DNA from: Pollenia angustigena
Taxonomy: Eukaryota > Arthropoda > Insecta > Diptera > Polleniidae
Direction of reading: 5' to 3'
Assembly: GCA_930367215.1 (NCBI GenBank)
Contig: OV884058.1
Coordinates: forward strand, 223,242,208 to 223,306,207
DNA: 64,000 nt
Positions 1 to 10,261 of this stretch are shown here, in pieces; position 1 is the stretch's first letter, and the number at the start of each line of letters is the position of its first letter. The notes under the pieces are model-generated. The model saw nothing but the letters and a program-made list of their open reading frames with translations, had not been told where the DNA came from and made no database searches. The position numbers were made by a program, and so were the translations under genes.

Positions 1-3000
1 TCAAGGGAACAGGCCAATGAGCCAAGAATTGATGCCAGTGGCATTTCAAACTTAGGTAAAATAGAAATACCTGAGTTTCATGGAGACATAAATGATTGGG
101 CTCCATTTCATGATATGTTTAAGAGCCTTGTGCATGACTGCAATTATCTCTCTAATGTGGAGAAAATGTATCGATTGGTGACAGCACTAAAAGGTGAAGC
201 TAAGAAACTAGTTCAACACCTGAAAGTGACGGATATAAACTATGTGGCGGCTTTTGAAATTCTCAAACAAAGATACGAGAATCGAAGGCTGTTGTTTACC
301 AACCAAGTCGACAAACTACTAGATCAACCAATGGTCAACAGCGAGTCATCCGCAAGTGTAAAGCAGTTATTGGATACAACAAACAGTTGCATTTATGCGC
401 TTAAGGGAATGGATGTGAAGATAACGGATGCTGAACCGTTTATTGCTCGTATTGTAATCAGAAAACTAGACAATGATGGTCTCCGGTATTATGAACAAAA
501 TGTTAAGAAAACAAAAGAAATTCAAAGTCTTGATGACGTTTTGAAATTTTTGGAGCAACAAGTTCAAGCCTTGGAAGCAGTTACGAAGCGCCAAGGATAT
601 AAGTACCAGAAAAAAGTGGGTGACAATACAAAAGTTTCCAACACACTTTACACGGCACAACAAGCGTGCCTTTACTGCAACATGAATGGCCATTTAACGA
701 GTGTATGCAGAAAGTTTCTAACATTACCAATGGCTGACCGCAGAAGAATCGCTTATAAAAATAAATTATGCTTCACATGCATTAACCACAAATTTGATAG
801 GAAATGTTCTAATAAAACTAAATGCGGTATTTGCGGAAAAGGACACCATAAGCTGCTACATAAAGATGAGGAAAAAAACGAGGAACCAAAATCTAGTACA
901 TCAAAATCAATGATGATAAAAAAACCAAACACAACTACAACAACACTGCTAGCGACCTCACAGGTAAAAGTTCGTGCAGCAAGTGGAGAATTAATTATGC
1001 TAAGAGCACTAATTGATCAGGGATCACAAATTACAGCACTTTCAGAAGAAGCTTCACAAATATTAGGACTTCCCAGAATTAGGTGCAAAACTAACATACA
1101 AGGACTTGGAAGTACAATAGTGGCCACATCAAAGGCAATGGTGAAACTATTAATTCAACCACGCTTCTATAGTGACCAAGTTATAAGTACAGATGCGGTA
1201 GTTCTACCTTCAATTTCAGGACCACAACCTGATAAATCATTTAAAATTGATCTCAGTCAGTGGGACAACTACGTTCTAGCTGATCCAATGTACAATAAGT
1301 CAGATAGAGTTGATATCCTGATTGGAGCTGACGTATTTGGCGATATTCTAGAAGAAGGAGTTTGCAAAAAGAATGGCTTAGTGGCTCAATCTACAAAATT
1401 GGGTTGGATTTTAACAGGAGTCTATACTAATAACAGCAATAATAACAAATTTTTGTCAGCCGTAACCAATCTGGAGAGGTTTTGGGAGCTTGAAGAGCTT
1501 CCAAATGCTGAAGAAAATTCTGAAGATAAACACTGCCTAGAAATATTCGAAAAAACTACAATGATTAACCAAAATGGCAAAATTGTAGTAAAATTGCCAA
1601 TTAGAGATGACATCAATTTGGGCCAATCCAGAAAACAAGCGTTAGCCAGGTTTCTATCATTAGAAAGAAGACTAGATCGCAACATAAAGCTAAAAAAGGA
1701 CTACGTCAAATTTATGCAAGAATACTTAGAGCTGGGTCACATGACAGAGGTAAATAAGAGCCATAGTGGAAAGTACTACCTACCGCATCAACCGGTAATA
1801 CGAGAAAACAGTCTAACAACAAAATTACGTGTAGTATTCGATGCGTCCGCTAAAACATCAAACGGCAATAGCTTAAACGATACAATGTTTACGGGCCCGA
1901 AACTTCAAAAGGATATCTTTGACATCGTCATAAAGTGGAGGTTGTGGAGATATGTAGTGACAGCGGATGTGGAAAAGATGTACCGTCAAGTTAAAATTGT
2001 AGAAGAAGATCAATCTTATCAACATGTCTTATGGAGAGAAAACAAAAATGATCCTATAAAGGAATACAAATTAAATACTGTTACGTATGGCACAGCGTCT
2101 GCACCATTTCTTGCTGTAAGATCACTGTTCTACATAGCTGATAGCTGTAAGGAAGAGGATATACTTGTTCACAACATAATAAAAGAAGACTTTTACATGG
2201 ACGATTTGATGACTGGAGCAGATACAATTCAACAATGCAAAAGTATTCAGCGTAAAATTGAATATCAGCTAAAGAAATTCGGGTTTAATTTAAGGAAGTG
2301 GTTATCAAACGATAAACAAGTGATCGAAGATGCTAAAAGCATTCAGAAAAATGCGATCATTGAAATTGAGGATGACGAATCAGTGAAGACACTGGGCCTT
2401 CAATGGGATCCAGTAAAGGATGAATTTATGTTCAATATTAATTTTATTCAAAAAGATAAAATAACAAAAAGGCAAGCACTTTCAGATGTTGCCAGAATCT
2501 TTGATCCATTAGGCTGGTTGTCACCAGTTACATTGGTAGCAAAACTTTTTATACAAAAATTGTGGTTACAACAATCAACATGGGATGAAGTGTTGTCTAG
2601 TGAGCTAAAAGAAGAATGGGACGAATTTACGAAAAACATAATGAGTCTTCAACAAATTATTATCCCAAGATGGATTAAATCGGAAAACGATATGGAATTA
2701 GAGATCCACGGGTTCGCCGATGCTTCTGAAAAAGCGTATGCAGCAGTAGTATATATAAAGGTCAAGTCGTTTGTGACATTACTGACAGCTAAAAGTAAGG
2801 TTAATCCGATTAAGAATAGAAAAACTCTTCCAAAACTGGAGCTTAGCGCAGCACATCTTTTAGCGAGGCTATTGCGTAAAGTAGCAGACATTTTTAAACG
2901 ACAACATACGATGTATGCTTGGAGCGATTCAACAATTACGTTAGCTTGGATCAACAATAATAAGAACAAAGACAAATTTGTTAGAAATAGAGTAGCCGAA

Positions 3001-6000
3001 ATTATTAACGATGTTCCGAAAGCGAAGTGGAATCACGTAAACACTAAAGACAATCCAGCAGATGTTGCTTCCAGAGGTATCAATGCCGAAAAATTTATAT
3101 CTCATTCATTATGGTGGACTGGTCCAAAGTGGTTACAAAAAACTCCCGACTTATGGCCGAAATACGAAGAAACGAAATCTACGACTACTTTGATGACTGT
3201 AACAGCACCAGAAGGCCGTAATGCTCTTAAGGAATTGGTAAACAAATGCTCCAATTTAAGTAAATTACGAAAAATTGTTGCTTATGTACTTCGATTTATA
3301 AATAAATTAAAAAAGAAGCAGAATTATCCGCAATACCTAACAGTTCCAGAACTTGAAATAGCAGATAAAATTATAGTTATTAATTATCAACAAGATGAAT
3401 TTCATGAAGAGATTTTGATGCTAAAAAAGGAACTTCCAGTAAATAACAAAAGCAAAATAGCGGGTCTTTTTCCATTTATAGACAAAGACGGAATTCTTCG
3501 AGTCGGTGGGAGGCTATGTAATTCAAAGTTAAAATACAATCACAAACACCCAATCATTTTGAAAAAATCTAAGCTTTCATCATTAATTATACGTCAAGCC
3601 CATAGTCTAACACTACACGGTGGAAATAGGCTTACGGAATCAACAGTTAAACGCAAATACTGGATACTTGGAATAAAATCTGCTATTAAGCAATGTGTTA
3701 GAAATTGTACAACATGTGTTCGTTATCAACAAAAGGATGCGAAACAATTAATGGGAAATTTACCGGAGTATAGAGTAAATGTATCCCAACCTTTTTCTCA
3801 TACTGGAGTCGACTATGCCGGTCCAATACATTTAAAGTGTTCCAGAGGTAGAGGTCAAAAGTCCTACAAGGGTTATATTGCAGTTTTTATTTGCATGGCA
3901 ACCAAAGCCATTCACTTAGAAGTTGTAAGTGATTTGACAGCAGATGCATTCCTCGCAGCCTTAAGAAGATTTTTTTCAAGAAGAGGAATAAGCTCGAAAT
4001 TGTATTCCGATAACGGAACCAATTTTGTAGGAGCCAATAAAAAACTAAATGCTGATTATAAGGCTGCAATTGAAAAAAATAAAACACTGATTCCTATCCT
4101 TGCTGAACAAAAAATTGAATGGCATTTTATTCCCCCGGCAGCCCCTCACTTTGGAGGGATTTGGGAATCCGGAGTCAAATCAATGAAATATCATCTCAAC
4201 AGAATACTAGGCGAAACTAAATTGACGTTTGAAGAAATGAGTACCTTGCTGGCACAAATAGAGGCAGTTTTAAACTCTAGGCCATTAGTTGAATTAGGCG
4301 CCAATGACGTTGATGGGGTAGAAGTATTAACACCAGGACACTTTCTCATTGGGAGACCGCTGCTGGAAGCAGGAGAACACATTGAAGATTCTGCTGTAAC
4401 ATCATTAAATAAATGGAAACTTATTCAGCGGCTCAAAAAGGACTTTTGGAATCGCTGGAAAGATGAATACCTTGTGACACTTCAACAACGAAATAAATGG
4501 AGACATCCTATTGAAAATCTGAAAGAAGGTGCAGTGGTGTTGATTAGAAATGAAAACACCCATCCAGCAAAGTGGCCTCTTGCGAGAATAATAGAAGGAT
4601 ATAAAGGACAAGACGGGAAAGTACGAGTAGTGAAGCTAAAATTCCAGAATAACATAATAAAAAGACCTATTCATAAACTAATCGTACTCCCGATCTCAGA
4701 AGAATCAGATAATAGAGAACAAGATACAGTAAGAAGTTTTAACATAAAAGTCAAACGAGCAGAGAAAAGCATATTCCTGAAACCATTATTGTGGTGTATA
4801 TGGTTTCTAGCTGCAATAACACTCGTAAACTCCTCTTCACTTAAAGATAATGCCGGTGCTGGCATTAAAGAAATTCCATTGAATACTGCATTGTATCTGG
4901 ATAATGTTGGAACAATGAATATAATCAATTCCAGATGGACCTTGATTATCCATTACGACTTACACCAATACTATGAAGAAATATCACGAATTAAAAGATT
5001 AAAAGAAAAAATTGAGAACCAATGTGACGTATTAGGAAACTATCAAGAAACATGCGAAAGTCTGGTATGGTTAGTCAATCGCAGATATAACATATTGGAG
5101 CAAAACAACAACTATTTCATAAAAAAGGAAAGACAGAAACGATCACCTTTCGAATTTGTTGGTTCAATATACCATGTGCTTTTTGGAGTGATGGATGCTG
5201 AGGATCGCAGATTAATGGAAGAGAATATGCGAAATATTTTCCAGAATGAAGGAAAATTGCAACAGCTTGCAAAGCAGCAGACATCAATTGTAAACTCTAC
5301 AATAAATGTGCTGAAGAAAACCACCGAAGAAATAAACAGAAATTTTAATGGAATATACCAGCAGCTGAAGACATTCTACAATGAAGTCGAAAACACTACC
5401 AATTCTGAGCGATTAATTATTATGTTTCAAGTCATGATTACTCAGCTACATGTAATGATCGATGAGTACAATGAAGTTCAATCATCAATCATGGATTTGC
5501 TAATTGATGTTAACCATGGTCACGTCAACCTCCTTCTTTTAACAACTGCACAGCTACAAGAGGAACTATCAAACATAAAGAAGTTATTGCCAGATGGGGT
5601 AGTCTTGCCAGGAACGAAAACTAGCACAGAATTGAAAGAAGTTTACAGTTCAATGGAAGCTAAAGGTATCATAATGGACAACCGTCTAGTAATCCAAGCA
5701 GAAATCCCTTTATATAAAACTCATACTTCTGAAATATACGAAATAATTCGTCTACCAGTCGAAGGAAATAACTCTGCAATAATACCTATAATTGACGGAG
5801 ACTACATAGTGTATAACTTTGCAACAAATTTATATTTTTTGATGTCACAATCTCAGCTTAATACATGTTCAAGAAGCTCTCAAGAACAGTACAATTGTAA
5901 AGAAAGTTACTCATGGAAACCTGCTGTGGAGCGTTCATGTGAAGTTTCGGCATTAAAGCAATCCAGGCATGCAGAATGTTATTTCCAAGAGTACACACAT

Positions 6001-6543
6001 AAAAAAAGTATATGGAAAAAGTTACACATGGAAAATAAATGGATATTTACTATATTTGATCAATCAACGGTGAGCGTAGATTGCGGTAATAATAAACATG
6101 ACTGGCTAACATTACCTTCCAAAGGAATATTGGATTTGCCGGCTGGATGTACAGCGGTATACGCAGGAATAACATTAGCTGCTTCTCGATATTTTGTGAC
6201 CAAGAAGAATTCTTCAATTCAGGCAACTTCATGGGGCGTGGAATTCCATCAAGCACAAAACAAGTTGGTGAAACCTTTAGACGTGACAATTATCAACAAC
6301 ACAAAGGAGATGAACTATTTAAAAAATGCAGTCGAAAAAATGAAGGCATCCCACGTTGAATTAAAAAGAATTCAACTCCATACTGTATCAGGACACGCAT
6401 CTTTGATATTAATTATAATTGGTATTCTAATTTTGTTTTGTATGTATATTAAATATCAGTGTTGCCGCAGTAATAATACTGTAGTAAAATTAGATTTCTC
6501 GGCTCCAGCTCCTCTGGAGGCCCGGCAGAATGTTCAGAATTGA
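1..6543 (+). CDS. Gag-Pol-Env polyprotein of BEL/Pao element (5' partial)
   Basis: The frame is open from base 1; the first in-window ATG (115) is internal, because the preceding codons already read as the Gag DUF1759 domain. Residues are numbered from that ATG. A CX2CX4HX4C zinc knuckle lies at 185-198, followed by a second Cys/His cluster ending HHKLLH. The protease motif IDQGS has its Asp at 301. Reverse transcriptase has YMDD-type FYMDDL at 693-698. The RNase H/Pao peptidase-type region has FADAS at about 867-871. The integrase has an HHCC-type zinc finger starting near His1168 and catalytic Asp1233, Asp1299 and Glu1351, then a DUF5641-like tail. From about 1545 the frame continues into an Env-like glycoprotein with a hydrophobic leader (about 1560-1571), a furin-type site RQKR (1673-1676), a fusion-peptide-like segment, coiled-coil-prone stretches, several N-X-S/T sites, and one transmembrane segment near 2095-2118. 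No stop or frameshift is seen. The function is inferred from motifs; activity is not shown. Confidence 0.93.
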   Translation, partial: SREQANEPRIDASGISNLGKIEIPEFHGDINDWAPFHDMFKSLVHDCNYLSNVEKMYRLVTALKGEAKKLVQHLKVTDINYVAAFEILKQRYENRRLLFTNQVDKLLDQPMVNSESSASVKQLLDTTNSCIYALKGMDVKITDAEPFIARIVIRKLDNDGLRYYEQNVKKTKEIQSLDDVLKFLEQQVQALEAVTKRQGYKYQKKVGDNTKVSNTLYTAQQACLYCNMNGHLTSVCRKFLTLPMADRRRIAYKNKLCFTCINHKFDRKCSNKTKCGICGKGHHKLLHKDEEKNEEPKSSTSKSMMIKKPNTTTTTLLATSQVKVRAASGELIMLRALIDQGSQITALSEEASQILGLPRIRCKTNIQGLGSTIVATSKAMVKLLIQPRFYSDQVISTDAVVLPSISGPQPDKSFKIDLSQWDNYVLADPMYNKSDRVDILIGADVFGDILEEGVCKKNGLVAQSTKLGWILTGVYTNNSNNNKFLSAVTNLERFWELEELPNAEENSEDKHCLEIFEKTTMINQNGKIVVKLPIRDDINLGQSRKQALARFLSLERRLDRNIKLKKDYVKFMQEYLELGHMTEVNKSHSGKYYLPHQPVIRENSLTTKLRVVFDASAKTSNGNSLNDTMFTGPKLQKDIFDIVIKWRLWRYVVTADVEKMYRQVKIVEEDQSYQHVLWRENKNDPIKEYKLNTVTYGTASAPFLAVRSLFYIADSCKEEDILVHNIIKEDFYMDDLMTGADTIQQCKSIQRKIEYQLKKFGFNLRKWLSNDKQVIEDAKSIQKNAIIEIEDDESVKTLGLQWDPVKDEFMFNINFIQKDKITKRQALSDVARIFDPLGWLSPVTLVAKLFIQKLWLQQSTWDEVLSSELKEEWDEFTKNIMSLQQIIIPRWIKSENDMELEIHGFADASEKAYAAVVYIKVKSFVTLLTAKSKVNPIKNRKTLPKLELSAAHLLARLLRKVADIFKRQHTMYAWSDSTITLAWINNNKNKDKFVRNRVAEIINDVPKAKWNHVNTKDNPADVASRGINAEKFISHSLWWTGPKWLQKTPDLWPKYEETKSTTTLMTVTAPEGRNALKELVNKCSNLSKLRKIVAYVLRFINKLKKKQNYPQYLTVPELEIADKIIVINYQQDEFHEEILMLKKELPVNNKSKIAGLFPFIDKDGILRVGGRLCNSKLKYNHKHPIILKKSKLSSLIIRQAHSLTLHGGNRLTESTVKRKYWILGIKSAIKQCVRNCTTCVRYQQKDAKQLMGNLPEYRVNVSQPFSHTGVDYAGPIHLKCSRGRGQKSYKGYIAVFICMATKAIHLEVVSDLTADAFLAALRRFFSRRGISSKLYSDNGTNFVGANKKLNADYKAAIEKNKTLIPILAEQKIEWHFIPPAAPHFGGIWESGVKSMKYHLNRILGETKLTFEEMSTLLAQIEAVLNSRPLVELGANDVDGVEVLTPGHFLIGRPLLEAGEHIEDSAVTSLNKWKLIQRLKKDFWNRWKDEYLVTLQQRNKWRHPIENLKEGAVVLIRNENTHPAKWPLARIIEGYKGQDGKVRVVKLKFQNNIIKRPIHKLIVLPISEESDNREQDTVRSFNIKVKRAEKSIFLKPLLWCIWFLAAITLVNSSSLKDNAGAGIKEIPLNTALYLDNVGTMNIINSRWTLIIHYDLHQYYEEISRIKRLKEKIENQCDVLGNYQETCESLVWLVNRRYNILEQNNNYFIKKERQKRSPFEFVGSIYHVLFGVMDAEDRRLMEENMRNIFQNEGKLQQLAKQQTSIVNSTINVLKKTTEEINRNFNGIYQQLKTFYNEVENTTNSERLIIMFQVMITQLHVMIDEYNEVQSSIMDLLIDVNHGHVNLLLLTTAQLQEELSNIKKLLPDGVVLPGTKTSTELKEVYSSMEAKGIIMDNRLVIQAEIPLYKTHTSEIYEIIRLPVEGNNSAIIPIIDGDYIVYNFATNLYFLMSQSQLNTCSRSSQEQYNCKESYSWKPAVERSCEVSALKQSRHAECYFQEYTHKKSIWKKLHMENKWIFTIFDQSTVSVDCGNNKHDWLTLPSKGILDLPAGCTAVYAGITLAASRYFVTKKNSSIQATSWGVEFHQAQNKLVKPLDVTIINNTKEMNYLKNAVEKMKASHVELKRIQLHTVSGHASLILIIIGILILFCMYIKYQCCRSNNTVVKLDFSAPAPLEARQNVQN

Positions 6544-6970
6544 ACATGGTTATTATTAAAAGATAATATTTATTAGTTCTAAGAATAAAAGACAATAAAG
6601 GTCATTAGAATAAGAGATAATTTAGTGGAGATGGAATTTCCCATAAAAAGAAATTTCCATTAGTTCTAAGAATAAAAGATAAAAAAGGTCATTAGAGTAA
6701 GAGATAATTTAGTTTCCATATGTATGTAATTCTGTGTAATTGATTATTTAGACAAACACTAACACAGATAACGAAACCTTTTGTTTTTATCACTAAAATA
6801 CGCATGTGCCTAAACATGATCATAAAACACTTAACGAGTAATAAATTAAGGGTCGCTAGTGTGTGCATGTGTACAATCGTAGCTTATCAGTTCTAGTTAG
6901 GTTTAAGGTTTTCAATGTTAGTACTTAAGAATAATTTTGTAAATAAAATTTAGTATCCTACAAGTACTCA
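6544..6970 (+). other. 3' non-coding region and putative 3' LTR of the BEL/Pao element
   Basis: An approximate direct repeat of about 55 bp occurs at 6572-6626 and 6659-6714 (87-bp offset; both contain ATTAGTTCTAAGAATAAAAG and end in GAGATAATTTAGT). It lies just after the Env stop, where the polypurine tract should be. An AATAAA at 6942-6947 followed by TACTCA near 6970 would suit an LTR end. The LTR start cannot be fixed without the 5' copy. Confidence 0.4.
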
Positions 6971-7800
6971 AGCGGGTAGTTATGCTCGTATGTTATTTTA
7001 ATTTAACAAGGGTGGTCCGAAATGGACTTTCTCAATATTTGGTTATAGTTTTGAATTTCTGAGTCAATTTTTGAAGTTGAAATGCTTATAACTTTTTTGT
7101 TTTTAAGATTTTTTGACAGAATAAGTTTTGTGAATTACTTTATTTTATTAGATACACGTGGTTTAAAGCATTAAACTCTGCGACCGGTTAAAAAAATAAG
7201 TCCTGCAAGGACACATTACATTATTAGAAGATGAGTCTTAAAGAATTTTCGACAAATAAAGCAGTTCAGGCCACATAAATTATCTAACACGTCAGGTCAT
7301 CAATTAATTTGGAGAAGGTAAAGGTTTTGCCATTGTTATGAACTTATTGTGGGTGAACGGAGGCTGCAAAACGAATAGGCGACATAAATAGACTAACACG
7401 TTAGATTTCTGAGTAAGCTAAAAGGTTAAACATTAGTAAATAGCCGCAACATAAACTACATAGTTTTATTACCTGAAAATTGCAACTTAATTTAAAAAAA
7501 TGGAAGAGCAGGTAAATGGTAAAAAAACCAGCACGCAGTTATATTTTACGTGAAAATTACCTACATGTTACCTGTTAATTTATTGCCGGTAATTTATTGC
7601 CGGTATGTTATCCTCTTAAAAAGTGTGAAAACATGGGTTTTTTATGTTTCAAAGAAATGCTAATAAAAGATTAAATTTGTATTTAAAAAAGGGTTTTTAT
7701 GTTTCAAAAAAGTGGTAACAAAAGATCATTTAAAAAAACTTCTATCAAGAGTATAAAAATGCATGCATTCATAATTTTACCTTCATTATTGTTTAAACAA
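6971..7800. other. AT-rich spacer, nothing recognised
   Basis: No coding frame or clear terminal repeat was seen. A short duplicated phrase (TAATTTATTGCCGG) occurs twice near 7575-7605. A weak internal similarity (ACATAAAT...CTAACACGT) recurs at 7275 and 7383. This probably includes the 5' flank of the RAG1-like element that follows. Confidence 0.4.
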
Positions 7801-8898
7801 TGGCTAAGTTCAGTTATAAAGTTCTCGCAGATATATATTTTCAACAGAAAGATGAAAAAGATTTTGTGTTACACATAATGAATAATCCATTCTTTAAATT
7901 ATGCAACGAACAAGAAATCAAAATACATAAGATAAAAATTTTTCATTTACATTAAGAAAACGGTACCTTAAATGTTCTAGAAACAAGAAAAAGTTTTACT
8001 TACGCAACGAAAAATGGCTAACAAATGATCTGATTTTTTTTACACTTGATGCTGACTGTCTAAAAAAACTTAAAAATTGCAGCATCACTTTATTTTCTAA
8101 ATAGGGATGTGATGGAAGCTCTGGTCAGAAACAATACAAGCAATGTAATTCAGAAAACTCATCTGTTGCTAACTTATTCATGGTATCTTTAGTTCCATTG
8201 CGTTTAAGAAAAACTTATATTGGCTTAGAGCCGTCAACCAGTAGAGTTACAGAAATGGATGTATGGAAAAATGAAATTCCCTCTTCAACAAAGTATTGCA
8301 GACCAATAAAGTTTGTTTACAAAAAGGAAACTAACGATGTTATAACTGAAGAAGTTCGAAAAATAAAAGATCAAATTAAAGAACTTCAACCGGCAATTTT
8401 TAAATTTGATGACCAATGCATTGAAATTAATTTTCAAATGTTCCTTACAATGATCGATGGAAAAGTTGCACAAGCATTAACCGAAACAAAGTCTTCGTCA
8501 AGTTGTACCATATGCCAAAAGACATCAAGTCAATTAAGCCAACCCCCATCACAAGACAATAGTTTCAATGAAGCATACGAATTTGGAATGCCCCCTCTTC
8601 ATACCAGAATTCGTTTTATGGAGCATATTCTAAAATTGGGCTATGATTTGGAATTTGGCCCGTTAGGCGAATCAGTGAGAAAAACAAAGAAAATGTGGAA
8701 AAAAGGAAGCAAACAAAAAAACAAATTCAGGAAAAAATACCTTTACCTAGACCTTATAATTTATCAGCCAAAACAAGGAGAAGGAAATTCAAATGATGGA
8801 AACACTGCAAGGAGATTCTTTTCCAATCCAGAAACTGCAGCATCTATCACAGGAGTACATTTTGAATTAAAAAGACGATTCCAGATCATTTTACAAGT

Positions 8899-8912
8899 TA
8901 TATCATGTAGCA
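8899..8912. repeat. Target-site duplication, left copy (LINE)
   Basis: TATATCATGTAGCA, identical to 10015-10028. Confidence 0.9.
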
Positions 8913-9833
8913 ACACCACCAGTGGAGTTCCCAGATAGGGAAATTTGGAGTGGATCCAATGGGCTGTTTGAGGGGTGGGCAGTGTTTACGGATGGATCCA
9001 AGATGGAAACCGGCACTGGTGCCGGTGTTTATATCGCGGACACCGAGGTAAAAAGGTCTTTCAGACTCCCTGATGAGTGCAGTGTCTTCCAGGCTGAGAT
9101 CCTAGCGATCTGGAGGGCGACGGAGGTGATACTGGATCACATCGTGGGTGGATCTGAGGTGACAATTTACGTCGATAGTCAGGCGGCGCTTCGGGCATTG
9201 AAGAACCATACGGTGCGATCATGCCTGGTTGCGCGGTGTAGGAGCGCTCTTAGGGAACTCATGGGTGCATTCAACGTGAGGCTGTGTTGGGTACCAGGAC
9301 ACTGCATGGTTGAGGGGAATGAGGTGGCGGACGAACTCGCGAGAGAGGGTTCGGGTCTCGACTTAGTGGTGGGGGACAGGGGGGTAAAACCCCCCCTATG
9401 CTACTACTATGGGGTGATACGGGAGAAATTCCGTGATGACGTTGACCGATCCTGGAGGGGCAGAATGGATTGCAGGGTGTCTAGGGCACTATGGCCCAAA
9501 TTGGACGCGGGGGCAACCAGGGTTCTACTGGGATAGGATAGGGGTAGTCTCAGAACACTTATAGGGTTCTTGACGGGTCATTGTCCTGTCAGGGCTTTTG
9601 CGAGCAGATGGGACAACGCCATACCGGACTTCTGCAGGCTATGCGAGGATTCAGAGGAGCTAGAGACGATCGAGCATGTACTGTGCCATTGTCCTAGGAT
9701 GCAGGGTCTCAGACTGAAGTGGCTAGGAGATAGGTTTCACGACGAACTGGGGTGCATAGCTGGATGTAATCCGGCCAATATACTGGGGTTTGTCAGGGAA
9801 ATAACGCGGCTGTTTCTGTTGAGGGGACTGTAA
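8913..9833 (+). pseudogene. LINE ORF2 C-terminus: RNase H and zinc-knuckle
   Basis: One frame runs from the insert start to TAA at 9831-9833 and is broken only by an amber codon at 9534-9536. The RNase H core is visible: FTDGSK (first Asp), FQAEILAI (Glu), YVDSQAA (second Asp), and WVPGH...GNEVAD, the usual C-terminal RNase H motif. After the amber codon the same frame continues with LTGHCPV and a CRLC...HVLCHCP Cys/His cluster, typical of the C-termini of I- and LOA-type LINE proteins. The first in-frame start-like codon is a GTG at 8922, but the real protein began upstream of the truncation. Endonuclease and reverse transcriptase are absent, so the copy cannot move by itself. Confidence 0.88.
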
Positions 9834-10014
9834 GGGGGGTATTGGTCCTACTTTCTAATTTTCTGTCTTTATCTTACTTCCTTTTCTCTATTTCTTCACT
9901 TCGCCTTATCTCTCTCTCTTACTTCATATTTTCATTGAAGGGAATCACAATGGATCGTATTCGGTCTCCGAGTGGAGGTGTGCCTGTGGGCGCACAACCC
10001 TTCTTAACCTAACC
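8913..10014 (+). mobile_element. 5'-truncated RNase H-type LINE (I/LOA-like) with 14-bp target duplication
   Basis: The 14 bp TATATCATGTAGCA occurs at 8899-8912 and again at 10015-10028, exactly flanking this insert. Inside are an RNase H domain and a C-terminal Cys/His motif but no reverse transcriptase, so the copy is truncated at its 5' end, as is usual for target-primed LINEs. The 3' end is a short AACCTAACC repeat, not a long poly(A). The insert is visibly more GC-rich than its surroundings. Confidence 0.9.
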
Positions 10015-10028
10015 TATATCATGTAGCA
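10015..10028. repeat. Target-site duplication, right copy (LINE)
   Basis: TATATCATGTAGCA, identical to 8899-8912. The interrupted RAG1-like reading frame resumes in phase here. Confidence 0.9.
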
Positions 10029-10261
10029 GAAAGATAAATGCAAAAAAATTTGGCCAGTATGCAAATGAAACAGCAATTCTTTATAACAAAAAATACTCTT
10101 GGAGACATATGCCAACCACAGTTCATAAAATTTTATACCATGGGGAACAAATATTTCAACACAATATGCTACCAGTTGGAGATCTATCTGAAGAAGCGCA
10201 AGAAAAAAGGAACAAAGACTACAGATTCTTCCGAGCATATATATACATAAGTATATATAAA

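Larger units (their letters stand above)
1..6970 (+). mobile_element. BEL/Pao (roo-like) LTR retrotransposon with Env, 5' end outside window
   Basis: This is a nearly complete retrovirus-like element entering from the left edge. It has one uninterrupted reading frame with Gag, aspartic protease, reverse transcriptase, RNase H, integrase and an Env-like region in that order. This is the BEL/Pao order, and a single fused Gag-Pol-Env frame is what is known for Drosophila roo. After the stop codon come an AT-rich non-coding stretch and a possible LTR with AATAAA at 6942-6947. The right end (about 6970) is a guess, because the 5' LTR needed to define it lies outside the window. The intact frame of more than 2,100 codons suggests a young insertion. 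Confidence 0.9.
7801..10258 (+). pseudogene. RAG1/Transib-like transposase relic, split by a LINE
   Basis: A decayed gene of the RAG1/Transib-like DDE recombinase family. Candidate start is ATG 7801, with a frameshift near 7950. From about 7955 the frame reads into an amber codon at 8102-8104, just before a DGSSG motif (Asp at 8111-8113) that fits the first catalytic Asp. The open part from 8105 contains CRPIKF, MIDGKV, a CxxC pair (about 8508-8519) and NDGNTARRFF (8799-8828), which matches the NGNFARKL region of RAG1. The frame is broken at 8912 by a LINE and resumes at 10029. Removing the duplicated 14 bp and the LINE restores one frame through VHKILYHG to SEEAQEKRNK. That motif corresponds to the RAG1 region around its catalytic Glu (SEGNESGNK). 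Recognisable homology ends near 10234. The family is recalled from conserved motifs, not searched. It could be a domesticated gene relic, but the stop codon, frameshift and insertion make it non-functional. Confidence 0.75.
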
